A DNA stretch of 64,000 bases from Pelobium manganitolerans. Its GTDB lineage: Bacteria; Bacteroidota; Bacteroidia; Sphingobacteriales; Sphingobacteriaceae. Shown in pieces: positions 1-9,561 of this stretch; position 1 is the stretch's first letter, and each line of letters starts with the position of its first letter. The DNA lies in NCBI RefSeq assembly GCF_003609575.1, contig NZ_MBTA01000030.1, positions 1 to 64,000 on the forward strand, in the 5' to 3' direction. The notes beneath the pieces were generated by a model. That model worked only from the letters and a program-made list of their open reading frames with translations. It had not been told where the DNA came from and ran no database searches. Made by a program: the position numbers and the translations under genes.

Positions 1-240
1 TTGAGGGCAAAAGAAAATAATAAAAACTACCGAAAAAAGGACTAGCCCTAGTGGCGATGAACGGAAAAAATTACGAGTAGCAGAAACAGCATCGGAAAGA
101 ATAGCTTACAACCAAAGACACCGCAAGAAAAAAAGAGATCGCCACAACCGCTTTCCAAATGCACAAGCCTAAGCCACGCGGTTTCGCGATGACGGCGTTA
201 AAGGAGGCATTTCGCTCTATAAAACTCAAAGATAGCTACA
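1..240. other. Left-edge intergenic sequence, no gene seen
   Basis: No convincing reading frame is visible here. Read on the minus strand, it contains a stretch resembling the degenerate intergenic repeats built around GTCATCGCGA ... GCGATCTC that are common between Bacteroidota genes. That resemblance is from memory and was not searched. The segment lies just downstream of the von Willebrand A gene, which runs leftward into it, so it would also hold that gene's 3' untranslated region. No clear hairpin plus T-tract was found. Confidence 0.4.
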
Positions 241-2088
241 TCAATCCAACCTAACGCCCTCAGCTAACTGCCCTTTCAACAAAGCTGCACTTTCTGCCAG
301 CTGAATAAATTCTGCCCGGTAGCCGTTTTCGTCAGTGCCTTTTGCCTCCTTAGCTGCATTGATTAGGTTCTTAAAACTCGCTTCTTGCTTAAATTCCGAA
401 TCGCGCATAAGCATCCCCAACTCGGCAACCGCAGCTGCAAATTTAAAGTCGGCACTTCCTATCTCCATTGCTCCTTTATCTGTTAAAACAGTGCTAAATT
501 CTTGGCTTTTGTCTTCATCTGGCTTTTTATAGCGCAATTTAACGGTCAGCAATTCTTTGGAGGGTTTTAGCATGGCATTCTTCTGGTATTTTAAGCCCTC
601 GTTTTCCTTTACAAACTCGCTTTTATATCCTTGCGGAATAATTTCGTACAAAGCCGTAACGGTATGCCCCGCTCCCATATCTCCGGCGTCTTTTTTGTCG
701 TCTTTAAAGTCCTCTTTGTTTAACAGGCGGTTTTCATAACCAACTAGCCGATAAGCCTGCACTAGCGCCGGGTTAAACTCAACCTGCAGTTTTACATCTT
801 TTGCTATCGTAAATAAGGTGGCGCCAAACTCCTTAATCAAAACTTTCTTAGCCTCATTTAAACCGTCAATGTAAGCGTAGTTGCCGTTCCCCTTATCTGC
901 CAAAACCTCCATTTTGCTGTCTTTCAAGTTGCCCATGCCAAAGCCCAGCACGCTTAAAAAAACACCATCATTACGGTAACTTTCTATCAGGCGTTGCATC
1001 TCGGCATCGCTACTGGCGCCAATGTTAAAATCGCCATCTGTTGCCAAAATCACCCTATTGTTGCCGCCCTTTACAAAATTCTTTTTGGCGGTTTCATAAG
1101 CCAGCTTTATCCCTTCGCCGCCAGCTGTAGAACCGCCGGCAGATAAATTTGTTAAGGCGTCTTTAATTTTTTGCTTGTTATTGCCGTTGGTGCTAGGCAA
1201 TACCAAACCTGCCGCACCGGCGTACACTACAATGGCTACTTTATCTTGCGGCCTTAACTGATCGCTAAGCAGTTTAAAAGATGTTTTTAAAAGTTCCAGC
1301 CTGTCCGGTCCTTGCATAGAGCCCGAGACATCAATCAGAAAAACCAAGTTGGAAGCGGGCAAATTTTCATTTTGGATGGATTTTGCCTTTAGCCCAACCC
1401 TTACCAAACGGTGATTGGGGTTCCAAGGCGCTGCCGCAACATCAGTAACAATATTAATTGCCTCGCCATTTTTGGGCTCCGGATAATTGTAATCGAAATA
1501 ATTAATGAGCTCTTCTACCCGCACGGCATCTTTGGGAGGCAGTTGCCCGTTGCGGATAAACCGGCGGAAGTTACTGTACGAAGCTGCATCAACATCGATA
1601 GAAAAAGTAGAAAGCGGATCCGAGCTGGCATTTTTAAAGCCGTTTTCGTTGATGGCGCTGTAACTTTCGGTGTTAAAATCTTGCCTACTGTAAAGTGCCT
1701 GCCCCGTAAATCCGCGGACAGCCATCATATTAGAATTTTTGACCAACGCGTGCACATTGCCGTACCCTACAACCACAGTTTCTTCTAGTTTCTGCGCATC
1801 TGTACGCATCAATACGCGGGCGGTCTTTTTCCCGATGCTTACTTCTTTGGTCTGGTATCCTAAAAAACTAAAGACCAAGCTGTGCTCATTTTTGCTTACG
1901 CGGATGCTATAATAGCCTTTAGCATTGCTCAAGGTGTTAATTTTCGGATCCGATTTGGCTTTTACCGATACACCCACTAAAGGCGCGTTATCTTCTCCAA
2001 AAACAAAGCCGTTCACCAGTTTGGTGTCGTCTGTTTTATATCCGCTAAAAAGCAAAAAGATAAAACTTAAAAAGAACAGATTTTTCAT
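241..2088 (-). CDS. von Willebrand factor A domain protein with carboxypeptidase-like regulatory domain
   Basis: A 615-residue exported or surface protein. It starts with a hydrophobic leader (residues 1-17). A carboxypeptidase-regulatory-like beta-sandwich follows (about 25-95), then a SusC-like ETVVVGYG motif (about 103-110). The centre is a von Willebrand A domain with the metal-site motif DVSGS near residue 253. The C-terminal region matches the DUF3520/YfbK-type tail of this family. Such proteins bind ligands through a metal-ion-dependent adhesion site; the ligand here is unknown. It is divergently transcribed from the sigma factor gene across 185 bp, and it shares the ETVVVGYG motif with the anti-sigma-like protein next door, which hints at a common signalling or surface role. 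No catalytic function is inferred. Confidence 0.85.
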   Translation of the reverse strand: MKNLFFLSFIFLLFSGYKTDDTKLVNGFVFGEDNAPLVGVSVKAKSDPKINTLSNAKGYYSIRVSKNEHSLVFSFLGYQTKEVSIGKKTARVLMRTDAQKLEETVVVGYGNVHALVKNSNMMAVRGFTGQALYSRQDFNTESYSAINENGFKNASSDPLSTFSIDVDAASYSNFRRFIRNGQLPPKDAVRVEELINYFDYNYPEPKNGEAINIVTDVAAAPWNPNHRLVRVGLKAKSIQNENLPASNLVFLIDVSGSMQGPDRLELLKTSFKLLSDQLRPQDKVAIVVYAGAAGLVLPSTNGNNKQKIKDALTNLSAGGSTAGGEGIKLAYETAKKNFVKGGNNRVILATDGDFNIGASSDAEMQRLIESYRNDGVFLSVLGFGMGNLKDSKMEVLADKGNGNYAYIDGLNEAKKVLIKEFGATLFTIAKDVKLQVEFNPALVQAYRLVGYENRLLNKEDFKDDKKDAGDMGAGHTVTALYEIIPQGYKSEFVKENEGLKYQKNAMLKPSKELLTVKLRYKKPDEDKSQEFSTVLTDKGAMEIGSADFKFAAAVAELGMLMRDSEFKQEASFKNLINAAKEAKGTDENGYRAEFIQLAESAALLKGQLAEGVRLD

Positions 2089-2273
2089 ATTGTTGTTTAT
2101 TTGTTGCTGATGATGAAGCGGCGAGTGCTGTTAATGGTCACGTAAAAAGTTTAACAAGCATTTTACACCGCAAAAACAATTAAAGCATTTATGTCTTTTA
2201 TTTTTGGTATGATGATGAGCCAAACAAACGTTTTCCATAAACTGTTTAATTATTTTTTTTATAATTGATGTAA

Positions 2274-2846
2274 ATGGTTGCGTACCGCGAAACAAAAGAG
2301 GCTTTTTTACCCGATGAACATTTAGTAGCCGCCTATAAAAGTGCTGGCGATTTAAATGTTTTGGCTACGCTTTACAAACGGTATATGCCTTTGGTTTATG
2401 GCTTGTGCTTAAAGTATTATAAGCAAGAAGAATCTAGCCAAGACGCAGTAATGCAAATTTTTGAGCAGTTAATTACCAAGTTAAAAGTACACGATGTAAC
2501 AAATTTTAAAAGCTGGCTGTACGTTTTAGCTAAAAACCATTGTTTAATGGAGCTGCGTAAAGGGGCTAAACATTATACAGTAAGTATTGATGATGCTTTT
2601 GTGGAATCAGACGGTTTGTTGCATCATGATGATAGGGCCGCAACAGAAGAAAAGCTATTGCTGATGGAGGCTTGTATGGAAAAATTGGTGGAAGAGCAAC
2701 GCAAAAGCCTGCAGCTGTTTTATTTGGAGCAAAAATGTTATACCGAAGTGGCTGCGCAAACCGGCTACGACTTAAAAAAAGTGAAAAGTTATATCCAAAA
2801 CGGTAAACGTAATCTTAAAATTTGTATCGAGAAGCAAAGTGAATAA
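2274..2846 (+). CDS. ECF-type RNA polymerase sigma-70 family factor
   Basis: A 190-residue sigma factor of the extracytoplasmic-function size class. Region 2 lies around residues 25-90 (the YKRYMPLVYGLCLKYY helix and a FKSWLYVLAKNHCLMELRK core helix). Region 4 is near the C terminus (TEVAAQTGYDLKKVKSYIQNGKRNLK), a helix-turn-helix for -35 recognition. It would direct RNA polymerase to a small regulon when released by its anti-sigma factor. The stop codon overlaps the start of the next gene by 8 bp, so the two are translationally coupled. A TATTTTTG box at 2199-2206 could be a -7 element, but no -33 partner is clear. Targets are unknown; the divergent von Willebrand A gene is an obvious candidate. 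Confidence 0.88.
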   Translation: MVAYRETKEAFLPDEHLVAAYKSAGDLNVLATLYKRYMPLVYGLCLKYYKQEESSQDAVMQIFEQLITKLKVHDVTNFKSWLYVLAKNHCLMELRKGAKHYTVSIDDAFVESDGLLHHDDRAATEEKLLLMEACMEKLVEEQRKSLQLFYLEQKCYTEVAAQTGYDLKKVKSYIQNGKRNLKICIEKQSE

Positions 2847-4071
2847 CGCACAGCACGATATTGAGCTAATTCGCAAGTACTACCAAGGCTTGTTGAGTCC
2901 CGCAGAGAAAAACCTGCTGGAAGCGCGCGCTTTGGACGATCCTTTTTTGCAAGATGCGATGGACGGTTTCGAGCAAAAAGGCGTGAATTTGGCGGATTTG
3001 CAGTCGCTGAACGAACGCTTAGAAAATCGCCTTAAAAAATCAAAACGCTTGGGCGCGGTTTGGGGCATTAAGCAATGGGGCATCGCTGCTTCAGTACTTA
3101 TCGGCATCGCTGTGGCCAGCATTTATTTAAAGCAAATGCCAAAAAACGAGACCATCGCGCTAAACGAGGTCCAACAAAAAGAAGATATTCCGCAAGAAGA
3201 AAAAGCGCGTATACAAACAGAAAGTAACGACAGTATAGATATTAACCCGGCAACTCAGCAACCAGAACTGCTTGCGGAAATCAGGAAAAAACCGATCAGC
3301 CAAAACAAACCTAATGCTTTTGTGCCCGAGGAAGATGTGATTGTAGAACCTTTAGGCACGGGTGTAGTTGCAACAGAACCGGATCAGCCTCAACTGATGG
3401 CCAGCAACATCGCGCCAGGCACTACGGCTATCAAAAAAGAAGTAAGTAGCACCGAGGGTATGGCCAGCCCGGGATTACTAATGGCTAAGCGCGCATTCAG
3501 AAATTCAACGGATTTTTCTGTGAATGTGTTAAAAGGCAAAGTGGTGGATGAAACCAACCACGCCCCACTTCCTGGCGTTTCCATCACCAATTTAGCTACC
3601 GGCAGTACCACGCAAAGCGATGTAAATGGCAATTTTAGCATCCCAGCGCAAAACAATACCGATTTAGAAATAAAGTTTTTGGGTTATAATACCAATAAAC
3701 TTAAGAAACTAAGCCAAGATTCGGTAGTTGTTGCTTTAACGCCAAGTCAAAACGCTTTGGCAGAAACCGTAGTGGTTGGCTATGGCGCGCAAACAAGAGA
3801 GGATATTGCCGCTAAGCCATCTGTAGGCTGGAAACGCTTTAAAAACTATTTGGATTTGCAGGCCGCGGAAAGTAATTTAGGAAGAGGAAAAGTGGAACTG
3901 CAGTTTTTAATAAGTCCCAATGGCGAGCTTTCTGATTTCAAAATTTTAAATACATTTTCTGCAAGAGCAGGCGTCGCCGCCATCAATTTTATTAAAAATT
4001 ACAACGGCGGCTGGACAGGTTCAAGCGATGGGCTTGCCCACAAAGCCACCATAAGTATCAGATTTAAATAG
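2839..4071 (+). CDS. Anti-sigma-like membrane protein with carboxypeptidase-like and TonB C-terminal-like domains
   Basis: A 410-residue protein starting at GTG and overlapping the sigma gene by 8 bp. Residues 1-70 resemble the cytoplasmic anti-sigma region of sigma partners (IRKYYQGLLSPAEKNLLEAR). One membrane helix spans about 79-97, followed by a low-complexity periplasmic linker. Residues about 229-305 form a carboxypeptidase-regulatory-like beta-sandwich ending in ETVVVGYG. Residues about 328-410 look like a TonB C-terminal domain (GKVELQFLISPNGELSDFKIL). The likely role is to hold the sigma factor and release it on an envelope signal. The TonB-like end could contact outer-membrane receptors; that is inference. 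It is an unusual chaining of four modules, seen directly in the sequence. Confidence 0.75.
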   Translation: MNNAQHDIELIRKYYQGLLSPAEKNLLEARALDDPFLQDAMDGFEQKGVNLADLQSLNERLENRLKKSKRLGAVWGIKQWGIAASVLIGIAVASIYLKQMPKNETIALNEVQQKEDIPQEEKARIQTESNDSIDINPATQQPELLAEIRKKPISQNKPNAFVPEEDVIVEPLGTGVVATEPDQPQLMASNIAPGTTAIKKEVSSTEGMASPGLLMAKRAFRNSTDFSVNVLKGKVVDETNHAPLPGVSITNLATGSTTQSDVNGNFSIPAQNNTDLEIKFLGYNTNKLKKLSQDSVVVALTPSQNALAETVVVGYGAQTREDIAAKPSVGWKRFKNYLDLQAAESNLGRGKVELQFLISPNGELSDFKILNTFSARAGVAAINFIKNYNGGWTGSSDGLAHKATISIRFK

Positions 4072-4144
4072 CGAGTATCGTTGTCTATTATCCGCGTAGA
4101 AAAGCCTGTTGAACGGAATTCTATCTGCGATAGCATAAAAAATT

Positions 4145-6010
4145 ATGAGAAAATTATTGTTCATTATCCCGGTCATTTTGTTATCCTGTACACAAAACAA
4201 AAAAGAACAAAAAGCAGAAGAAGCTAAGGCCGTGCAAACCGGCAAAGACCCACACTCATTTTCTAATCCCGAGGAGGCAGTGGTAAACCATTTGGATTTA
4301 GACCTGAAAGTGGATTTTGCCAAACAGCAAATTACAGGCATTGCAACGTGGACCATTCAACATCTTAAAAATGCTGATGAAATTGTATTTGATACGCAAG
4401 ATTTAACCATCGATAAAGTGACGCTTGATGAGGATAGCACGGGTGTTTTCTTCGCTTTAGGCGATAAAGACCCTGTTCTGGGGCAAGCGCTAAGCATCCC
4501 AATAACAAACCAAACCCAAAAGATAAAAATTTATTACAGCACAGCAAAAAGTGCAGCGGCATTGCAGTGGCTTAATCCGCAACAAACTGCGGGTAAACAG
4601 CAGCCTTTTCTGTTTACGCAATCGCAGGCTATATTAGCCCGCAGTTGGATACCAACGCAAGACAGTCCGGGGATACGCTTTACCTATACTGCAAATGTGG
4701 AGGTGCCAAATAACTTGCTGGCATTAATGAGTGCAGAAAACCCGCAAAAAAAATCGGCCGACGGAAAATACAAATTTGTACAGCCACATCCTATCCCTTC
4801 TTATTTAATGGCCTTGGCGGTAGGCGACATTGCGTTTAAAGCCATTGACCAAAGAACAGGAGTATATGCTGAGCCCGTAATGCTGAGCAAGGTAGCCTAC
4901 GAGTTTGCGGATATGGGCAAGATGGTGAATGCCGCCGAAAAAATGTACGGTGATTACCGCTGGGGACGCTATGATGTGCTGGTTTTGCCTCCTAGCTTTC
5001 CGTTTGGCGGTATGGAAAATCCGCTGTTAACTTTTGCTACGCCAACCGTTATTGCCGGCGACCGCTCTTTGGTGAGTTTGGTTGCACATGAGTTGGCACA
5101 CAGCTGGAGCGGGAATTTGGTAACCAACGCCACTTGGAATGATTTCTGGCTGAACGAAGGCTTTACCGTGTATTTTGAACGACGCATTATAGAAGCACTT
5201 TACGGTGCAGATGAAGCTAAAATGCAAGAAGTGTTGGGCTACCAAAGCTTGATGGAAGGCATTAAAGAAATGGGCGATAAAAATCCGGACACCCGTTTAA
5301 AAGTTGATTTCACCGGTCGCAACCCCGATGATAATGTCTCAGACATTGCTTATGAAAAAGGGTATTTCTTCTTAAAAACGATTGAGCAAGCCGTAGGCCG
5401 CCAGAAATTTGATGCTTTTTTGAAGGATTATTTTTCGCGCCACGCTTTTAAAACCATTGATAACGATACTTTCTTAAACGAGCTGAACCAGCTTTTGATT
5501 AAAGGCGACGAGAAACTAAAAAAACAGATAGATTCTTATGCTTGGGTTTATCAGCCCGGTTTGCCCAAAGAATTTAAAGCGCCAAGCAGTTCGGTTTTTA
5601 ACAATATTGATTCTTTAACCCAGCAGTTTTTAGCTACAAAAAACGCCGGCGGTTTAAGCAAAAAGATAACCTCTACTAACGAAAAACTGTATTTCATTCA
5701 TAAATTACCTGATAATGTAGGTCAAGATGCGATGAAGTTAGTAGACGCCGAGTTCAATTTTACGGCTTCTAAAAATGCGGAGGTACAATGTGCTTGGTAC
5801 GTGCTGGCCGTAAAAAACAAATACGAGAAAGCTTATCCGGCAATCAAAGAATTTTTAACAGAAGTAGGCCGCCGCAAATTTTTGATGCCGATTTATAAAG
5901 AACTTGCTAAAACGGCGGAGGGTAAAAAATCTGCAAAAGAAATTTATAAAAATGCGCGTGCAAACTACCACTCTGTCTCTTACAATAGTATAGATGATTT
6001 GCTTGAATAA
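4145..6010 (+). CDS. M1 family metallopeptidase (aminopeptidase)
   Basis: A 621-residue gluzincin peptidase. The exopeptidase motif GGMENP and the zinc site HELAHSWSGN, with the downstream glutamate in NEGFTVYFERRI, are all present in the expected order. This places it with leukotriene A4 hydrolase-like M1 aminopeptidases that trim N-terminal residues from peptides. The start MRKLLFIIPVILLSC is a lipoprotein-type signal peptide (lipobox LLSC), so the enzyme is probably anchored in the periplasm or on the outer membrane. The C-terminal alpha-helical region typical of LTA4H-like members is present. It stands alone between the anti-sigma gene and porP. Confidence 0.93.
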   Translation: MRKLLFIIPVILLSCTQNKKEQKAEEAKAVQTGKDPHSFSNPEEAVVNHLDLDLKVDFAKQQITGIATWTIQHLKNADEIVFDTQDLTIDKVTLDEDSTGVFFALGDKDPVLGQALSIPITNQTQKIKIYYSTAKSAAALQWLNPQQTAGKQQPFLFTQSQAILARSWIPTQDSPGIRFTYTANVEVPNNLLALMSAENPQKKSADGKYKFVQPHPIPSYLMALAVGDIAFKAIDQRTGVYAEPVMLSKVAYEFADMGKMVNAAEKMYGDYRWGRYDVLVLPPSFPFGGMENPLLTFATPTVIAGDRSLVSLVAHELAHSWSGNLVTNATWNDFWLNEGFTVYFERRIIEALYGADEAKMQEVLGYQSLMEGIKEMGDKNPDTRLKVDFTGRNPDDNVSDIAYEKGYFFLKTIEQAVGRQKFDAFLKDYFSRHAFKTIDNDTFLNELNQLLIKGDEKLKKQIDSYAWVYQPGLPKEFKAPSSSVFNNIDSLTQQFLATKNAGGLSKKITSTNEKLYFIHKLPDNVGQDAMKLVDAEFNFTASKNAEVQCAWYVLAVKNKYEKAYPAIKEFLTEVGRRKFLMPIYKELAKTAEGKKSAKEIYKNARANYHSVSYNSIDDLLE

Positions 6011-6160
6011 AAGACGGAATTTATTTGTAAAATAAAATTTTGCTTTAAAAAGCCTTTAAGACACCTATTTGATGCCAACTTTTATTTTTACGTAAATCTG
6101 CAGTTTTTGGGGATTTATTGCCCCGTTTAGAAACCTATTTTACCCAGTCTTCGTATAAAC

Positions 6161-6188
6161 CTCTAATGCACACCTGCATGTATTAGAG
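6161..6188 (+). promoter_or_regulatory. Leader hairpin just upstream of the PorP/SprF gene
   Basis: CTCTAAT at 6161-6167 pairs with ATTAGAG at 6182-6188, extended by GCA/TGC with a small bulge. It ends 7 nt before the ATG at 6196, so it could affect translation of the secretion gene. No T-tract follows, so it is not a terminator. The function is a guess. Confidence 0.3.
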
Positions 6189-6195
6189 AATATTA

Positions 6196-7113
6196 ATGAG
6201 GACTTTGTTAACGTTATTGCTTTGCTTTTTGACGCTTGGGCTTTTTGCGCAACAAAAAGCGATGTATTCGCAATATATGTTTAACACCTTGGCCATCAAC
6301 CCTGCTTATGCTGCTTTAGACGAATCGTTAACTTTCACCGCTTTAAGCCGGCACCAGTGGGTAGGTTTTAAAGGTGCACCTAATACGCAAACCATCTCTG
6401 TGCATAGCCCAATCGGCGAAAGCAATACTTTTGTAGGAGGTATCCTGATAAACGATCAGATTGGGGAAGTTATCCGCGAAACCGGTGGAGACGTGAGTTT
6501 AACCCAACGTGTACCTGTTGGTTACGAGTCGTACTTTGCTGTGGGCGTTAACGCAGGCAGCAGCAACTTTGGGGCAACCTATTCCGAAAATTACCGCTTA
6601 AGCCCTGCTTCGGGCAGCGATCCTGTTTTTGAAGATTACAACGGTATGCGCATTAATTTTGGTTGGGGCGCCATGCTGTTTTCTGATAAGTATTACGTAG
6701 GTATTTCGGCGCCGCACTTTTTTTATAGAGATATTGGTTCTTTAGCAAAAAGTGCAAATAAAAGTGCTTATAGGCCACATTATATTTTACAGGCAGGCTA
6801 TTTAGTTCAGGTAAATGATGGCTTAAAGTTTAAGCCTAACTTTTTAATAAAATATGTAAACGGCTCGCCAACGCAGTTTGATATTAATGCCAATTTTTTA
6901 ATTAATGAAGTGCTTTGGTTAGGCGCATCTTACCGTTCTTTAGATTCTTTTGATGCTTTGGCCTCCGTATTTATTACTCCGGATTTGCAACTGGGTTATT
7001 CTTATGATTTTACAGCTACGCAACTGGCTAAGGTGCAAAAAGGTTCGCACGAGATTGCTTTAAAATTTAGGTTACCTGTGAAAGGGAGAGACCACACGGC
7101 TTGCTATTTCTAG
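6196..7113 (+). CDS. PorP/SprF family type IX secretion outer-membrane protein
   Basis: A 305-residue outer-membrane protein with an N-terminal signal peptide (LLTLLLCFLTLGLFAQ). The family hallmark follows directly (QQKAMYSQYMFNTLAINPAYA). The rest alternates short beta strands and ends in a strand-like stretch, consistent with a beta-barrel. PorP/SprF proteins work with the type IX secretion system and gliding machinery, and often partner a particular secreted protein carrying a type B C-terminal domain. No such partner is next to it here, so it may be an orphan copy. It is convergent with clpS with only a few bases between the stops. Confidence 0.9.
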   Translation: MRTLLTLLLCFLTLGLFAQQKAMYSQYMFNTLAINPAYAALDESLTFTALSRHQWVGFKGAPNTQTISVHSPIGESNTFVGGILINDQIGEVIRETGGDVSLTQRVPVGYESYFAVGVNAGSSNFGATYSENYRLSPASGSDPVFEDYNGMRINFGWGAMLFSDKYYVGISAPHFFYRDIGSLAKSANKSAYRPHYILQAGYLVQVNDGLKFKPNFLIKYVNGSPTQFDINANFLINEVLWLGASYRSLDSFDALASVFITPDLQLGYSYDFTATQLAKVQKGSHEIALKFRLPVKGRDHTACYF

Positions 7114-7116
7114 CGT

Positions 7117-7401
7117 TTACTCTACGCTTACCGTTAAACCTTCCTGCTTCAGAATTTTACGGTAAATTTCCATTTCCGTGAAAGAACCTTCTAATACCGC
7201 GCACTTACCTTCGTTATGCACGGTCCAGGCAATCTTTTCTGCTTGGTTCTCAGAGTAGTCAAGGTATTTCATTAAACAATGGATTACATGGTCAAAAGTG
7301 TTTACCTCATCATTCCACAATATTAAGCGGTGCACCATTTTTAATGAGGTAAGAATCTCATCTAAGGTAAAGGTTTCTTCTTGCGTTTGGGTATCGGCCA
7401 T
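7117..7401 (-). CDS. clpS: ATP-dependent Clp protease adaptor ClpS
   Basis: A 94-residue adaptor when started at the ATG at 7401; an in-frame GTG three codons upstream is less likely. The conserved ClpS core is visible: LILWNDEVNTFDHVIHCLMKYL, in which the Asn-Asp pair contacts N-degrons, and the helix ENQAEKIAWTVHNEGKCAVLEG. ClpS docks on ClpA/ClpC and delivers proteins with destabilising N-terminal residues to ClpP. It is a lone minus-strand gene, convergent with porP and 84 bp downstream of rnc. Confidence 0.93.
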   Translation of the reverse strand: MADTQTQEETFTLDEILTSLKMVHRLILWNDEVNTFDHVIHCLMKYLDYSENQAEKIAWTVHNEGKCAVLEGSFTEMEIYRKILKQEGLTVSVE

Positions 7402-7485
7402 GTATCTCACACTTGTTGGATTTATCGCGCTAAAATTACAAAAAATCGGTAAAAGGGAGGTTTAATAAGCGCCCGAGCATTCTAA

Positions 7486-8214
7486 TCAAACATTTAGGAC
7501 CTCGCAGGCTTTCTCTGACGCCAGCTTCTCGGCGTTTTTCTTACTGTAATCGGTAGCGCTGGCAATTGCCTCGCCATCAACTAACACCTGCACAGAAAAC
7601 AGTTTTGTGCTATCTCCGTCGGCATTTGCAATAGGTTCAAAAGCAATTTCTTTCGCCTGTCTTTGGCACCACTCTATCAGCTTACTTTTAAAGTTCACTT
7701 CTGTTAGCTCTAAAGTATGAATATCAATATGAGGTTTGATAATCCTTTCGGTAATGTAGCTTTTGGTAAAATCGTAGCCTTTATCTAAATAGATGGCGCC
7801 AATTAGGGCTTCAAAAGCATCGCCTAGCAACGAACTTTGGTGCGAGCCCACGTTTACAGTCTTAGCATCAAAATCAATAAGCTCATTAAAGCCCAGCTTG
7901 CGGCCCAATTGGTTAAGGTTGGCCCTACGCACAATTTTAGAGCGCAGTTCGGTTAAAAAGCCTTCGTTTTTATAGGGGTAAAGTTTAAAAAGAACCTCGG
8001 CAATTACAGAGCCTAAAACGGCATCGCCCAAAAACTCTAAACGCTCATTGCTGCTTTTAGAACCATTTTTTAAAAGAACGGCCATTGATTTATGCCGGAA
8101 TGCCATTTTATAAAGGGCAATGTTTCCCGGTACAAAACCAAGCAGGTTTCTCATCCTCTTTACAAATCCACGGTCGGGAGAAAGATGAAGTTTATAAATT
8201 TTTGATAAGGACAT
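7486..8214 (-). CDS. rnc: Ribonuclease III
   Basis: A 242-residue double-strand-specific endoribonuclease. The family signature NERLEFLGDAVLGSVIAEVLF carries the catalytic Glu and Asp. A second acidic pair appears in LLGDAFEALIGAIYLDKGY. The C terminus is a double-stranded-RNA binding domain (about 165-240: FKSKLIEWCQRQAKEIAFEP ... SEKACEVL). It processes rRNA precursors and structured mRNAs in the cytoplasm. It lies 74 bp after fabF on the same strand, the common acpP-fabF-rnc order of bacteria, so co-transcription is likely. Confidence 0.96.
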   Translation of the reverse strand: MSLSKIYKLHLSPDRGFVKRMRNLLGFVPGNIALYKMAFRHKSMAVLLKNGSKSSNERLEFLGDAVLGSVIAEVLFKLYPYKNEGFLTELRSKIVRRANLNQLGRKLGFNELIDFDAKTVNVGSHQSSLLGDAFEALIGAIYLDKGYDFTKSYITERIIKPHIDIHTLELTEVNFKSKLIEWCQRQAKEIAFEPIANADGDSTKLFSVQVLVDGEAIASATDYSKKNAEKLASEKACEVLNV

Positions 8215-8288
8215 TCAACAAAAGCTGTGTGAACCTTGTGGGGCTAACAAAAATTCAAAAAACTAAGAAAAAGGCTGTTAACGCAACC

Positions 8289-9542
8289 TTATCCTTCAAA
8301 CTTTTTGAATATTACGGAAGCATTATGGCCACCAAAGCCAAAGGTGTTTGACAATGCATATTTTACATCGCGCTTTTGGGCTTTGTTAAAGGTCAAATTC
8401 AATTTTTGATCTATAGCCGGGTCGTCTGTAAAATGGTTGATTGTTGGCGGGATGATTCCGTTTTTAATAGCCAAAATACTCGCAATAGATTCAATGGCAC
8501 CGGCAGCGCCAAGCAGGTGGCCGGTCATTGATTTTGTTGAGCTGATGTTGAGCTGGTAAGCGTGTTCGCCAAACAAATCAACAATTGCGGTAGTTTCGCT
8601 AATGTCTCCTAATGGAGTAGAAGTACCGTGAACATTGATATAATCAATATCGGTGGTTTTTAAGCCAGCATCTTCTAATGCAGATTTCATTACCAATCTG
8701 GCGCCCAAACCTTCTGGGTGTGGTGCAGTAATATGGTTTGCATCGGCACTCATGCCCCCGCCTACCATTTCTGCGTAAATTTTAGCGCCACGCGCTTGCG
8801 CATGTTCTAAACTTTCTAAAATTATGGTTCCAGCTCCTTCACCGGCCACAAATCCGTCGCGGTCTTTATCAAAAGGTCTTGATGCGGTTTGTGGATCGTC
8901 ATTACGGGTGGATAAAGCGTGCATCGCATTAAATCCGCCAATACCAGCCTCGTTTAATATGGCCTCAGAGCCGCCAGACACAATCACATCTGACTTACCT
9001 AAACGGATGTAGTTAAAGGCATCAATTAACGCGTTGGTAGAGGAAGCACAGGCAGATACGCATGAAAAATTAGGGCCACGCAAGCCGTATTTCATAGAGA
9101 TATGTCCGGGTGCAATGTCAATAATCATCCTTGGGATAAAGAACGGATTAAGCCTTGGCGTACCATCGCCGTTGGCAAAATTCATAATCTCGTCCAAAAA
9201 TGTTTTTAAACCGCCAATACCCGATCCCCAGATTACACCAATGCGGTTGGTGTCTAGTTTTTCAAAATCAAGCCCGGCATCAGCAACAGCTTCTGCGGTA
9301 GAAACTAAAGCATACTGAACAAATGGATCTATTTTCCGAGCCTCTTTTTTATCTAAATAGTCTTCGGCAACAAAGTCTTTAACTTCACAGGCAAATTTAG
9401 TTTTAAACTTTTCTGTGTTAAAGCGCGTCATTGGAGCGGCACCGCTTACTCCATTCACTAAGCCTTCCCAATACTCCGGAACCGTTTTCCCGATTGGAGT
9501 AAGCGCCCCTAATCCTGTAACAACAACTCTTTTCAGCTCCAT
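8289..9542 (-). CDS. fabF: Beta-ketoacyl-ACP synthase II
   Basis: A 417-residue condensing enzyme that elongates acyl-ACP with malonyl-ACP in fatty acid synthesis. The active-site cysteine is in SACASSTNALIDAF. The two histidines are in NVHGTSTPLGD and STKSMTGHLLGAAGAIE, and the glycine-rich FGFGGHNASVIF motif is at the C terminus. Length is normal for FabF. It sits 19 bp downstream of acpP, which supplies its substrate, and upstream of rnc. Confidence 0.97.
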   Translation of the reverse strand: MELKRVVVTGLGALTPIGKTVPEYWEGLVNGVSGAAPMTRFNTEKFKTKFACEVKDFVAEDYLDKKEARKIDPFVQYALVSTAEAVADAGLDFEKLDTNRIGVIWGSGIGGLKTFLDEIMNFANGDGTPRLNPFFIPRMIIDIAPGHISMKYGLRGPNFSCVSACASSTNALIDAFNYIRLGKSDVIVSGGSEAILNEAGIGGFNAMHALSTRNDDPQTASRPFDKDRDGFVAGEGAGTIILESLEHAQARGAKIYAEMVGGGMSADANHITAPHPEGLGARLVMKSALEDAGLKTTDIDYINVHGTSTPLGDISETTAIVDLFGEHAYQLNISSTKSMTGHLLGAAGAIESIASILAIKNGIIPPTINHFTDDPAIDQKLNLTFNKAQKRDVKYALSNTFGFGGHNASVIFKKFEG

Positions 9543-9561
9543 TTATTCAATTAAGCAATAA

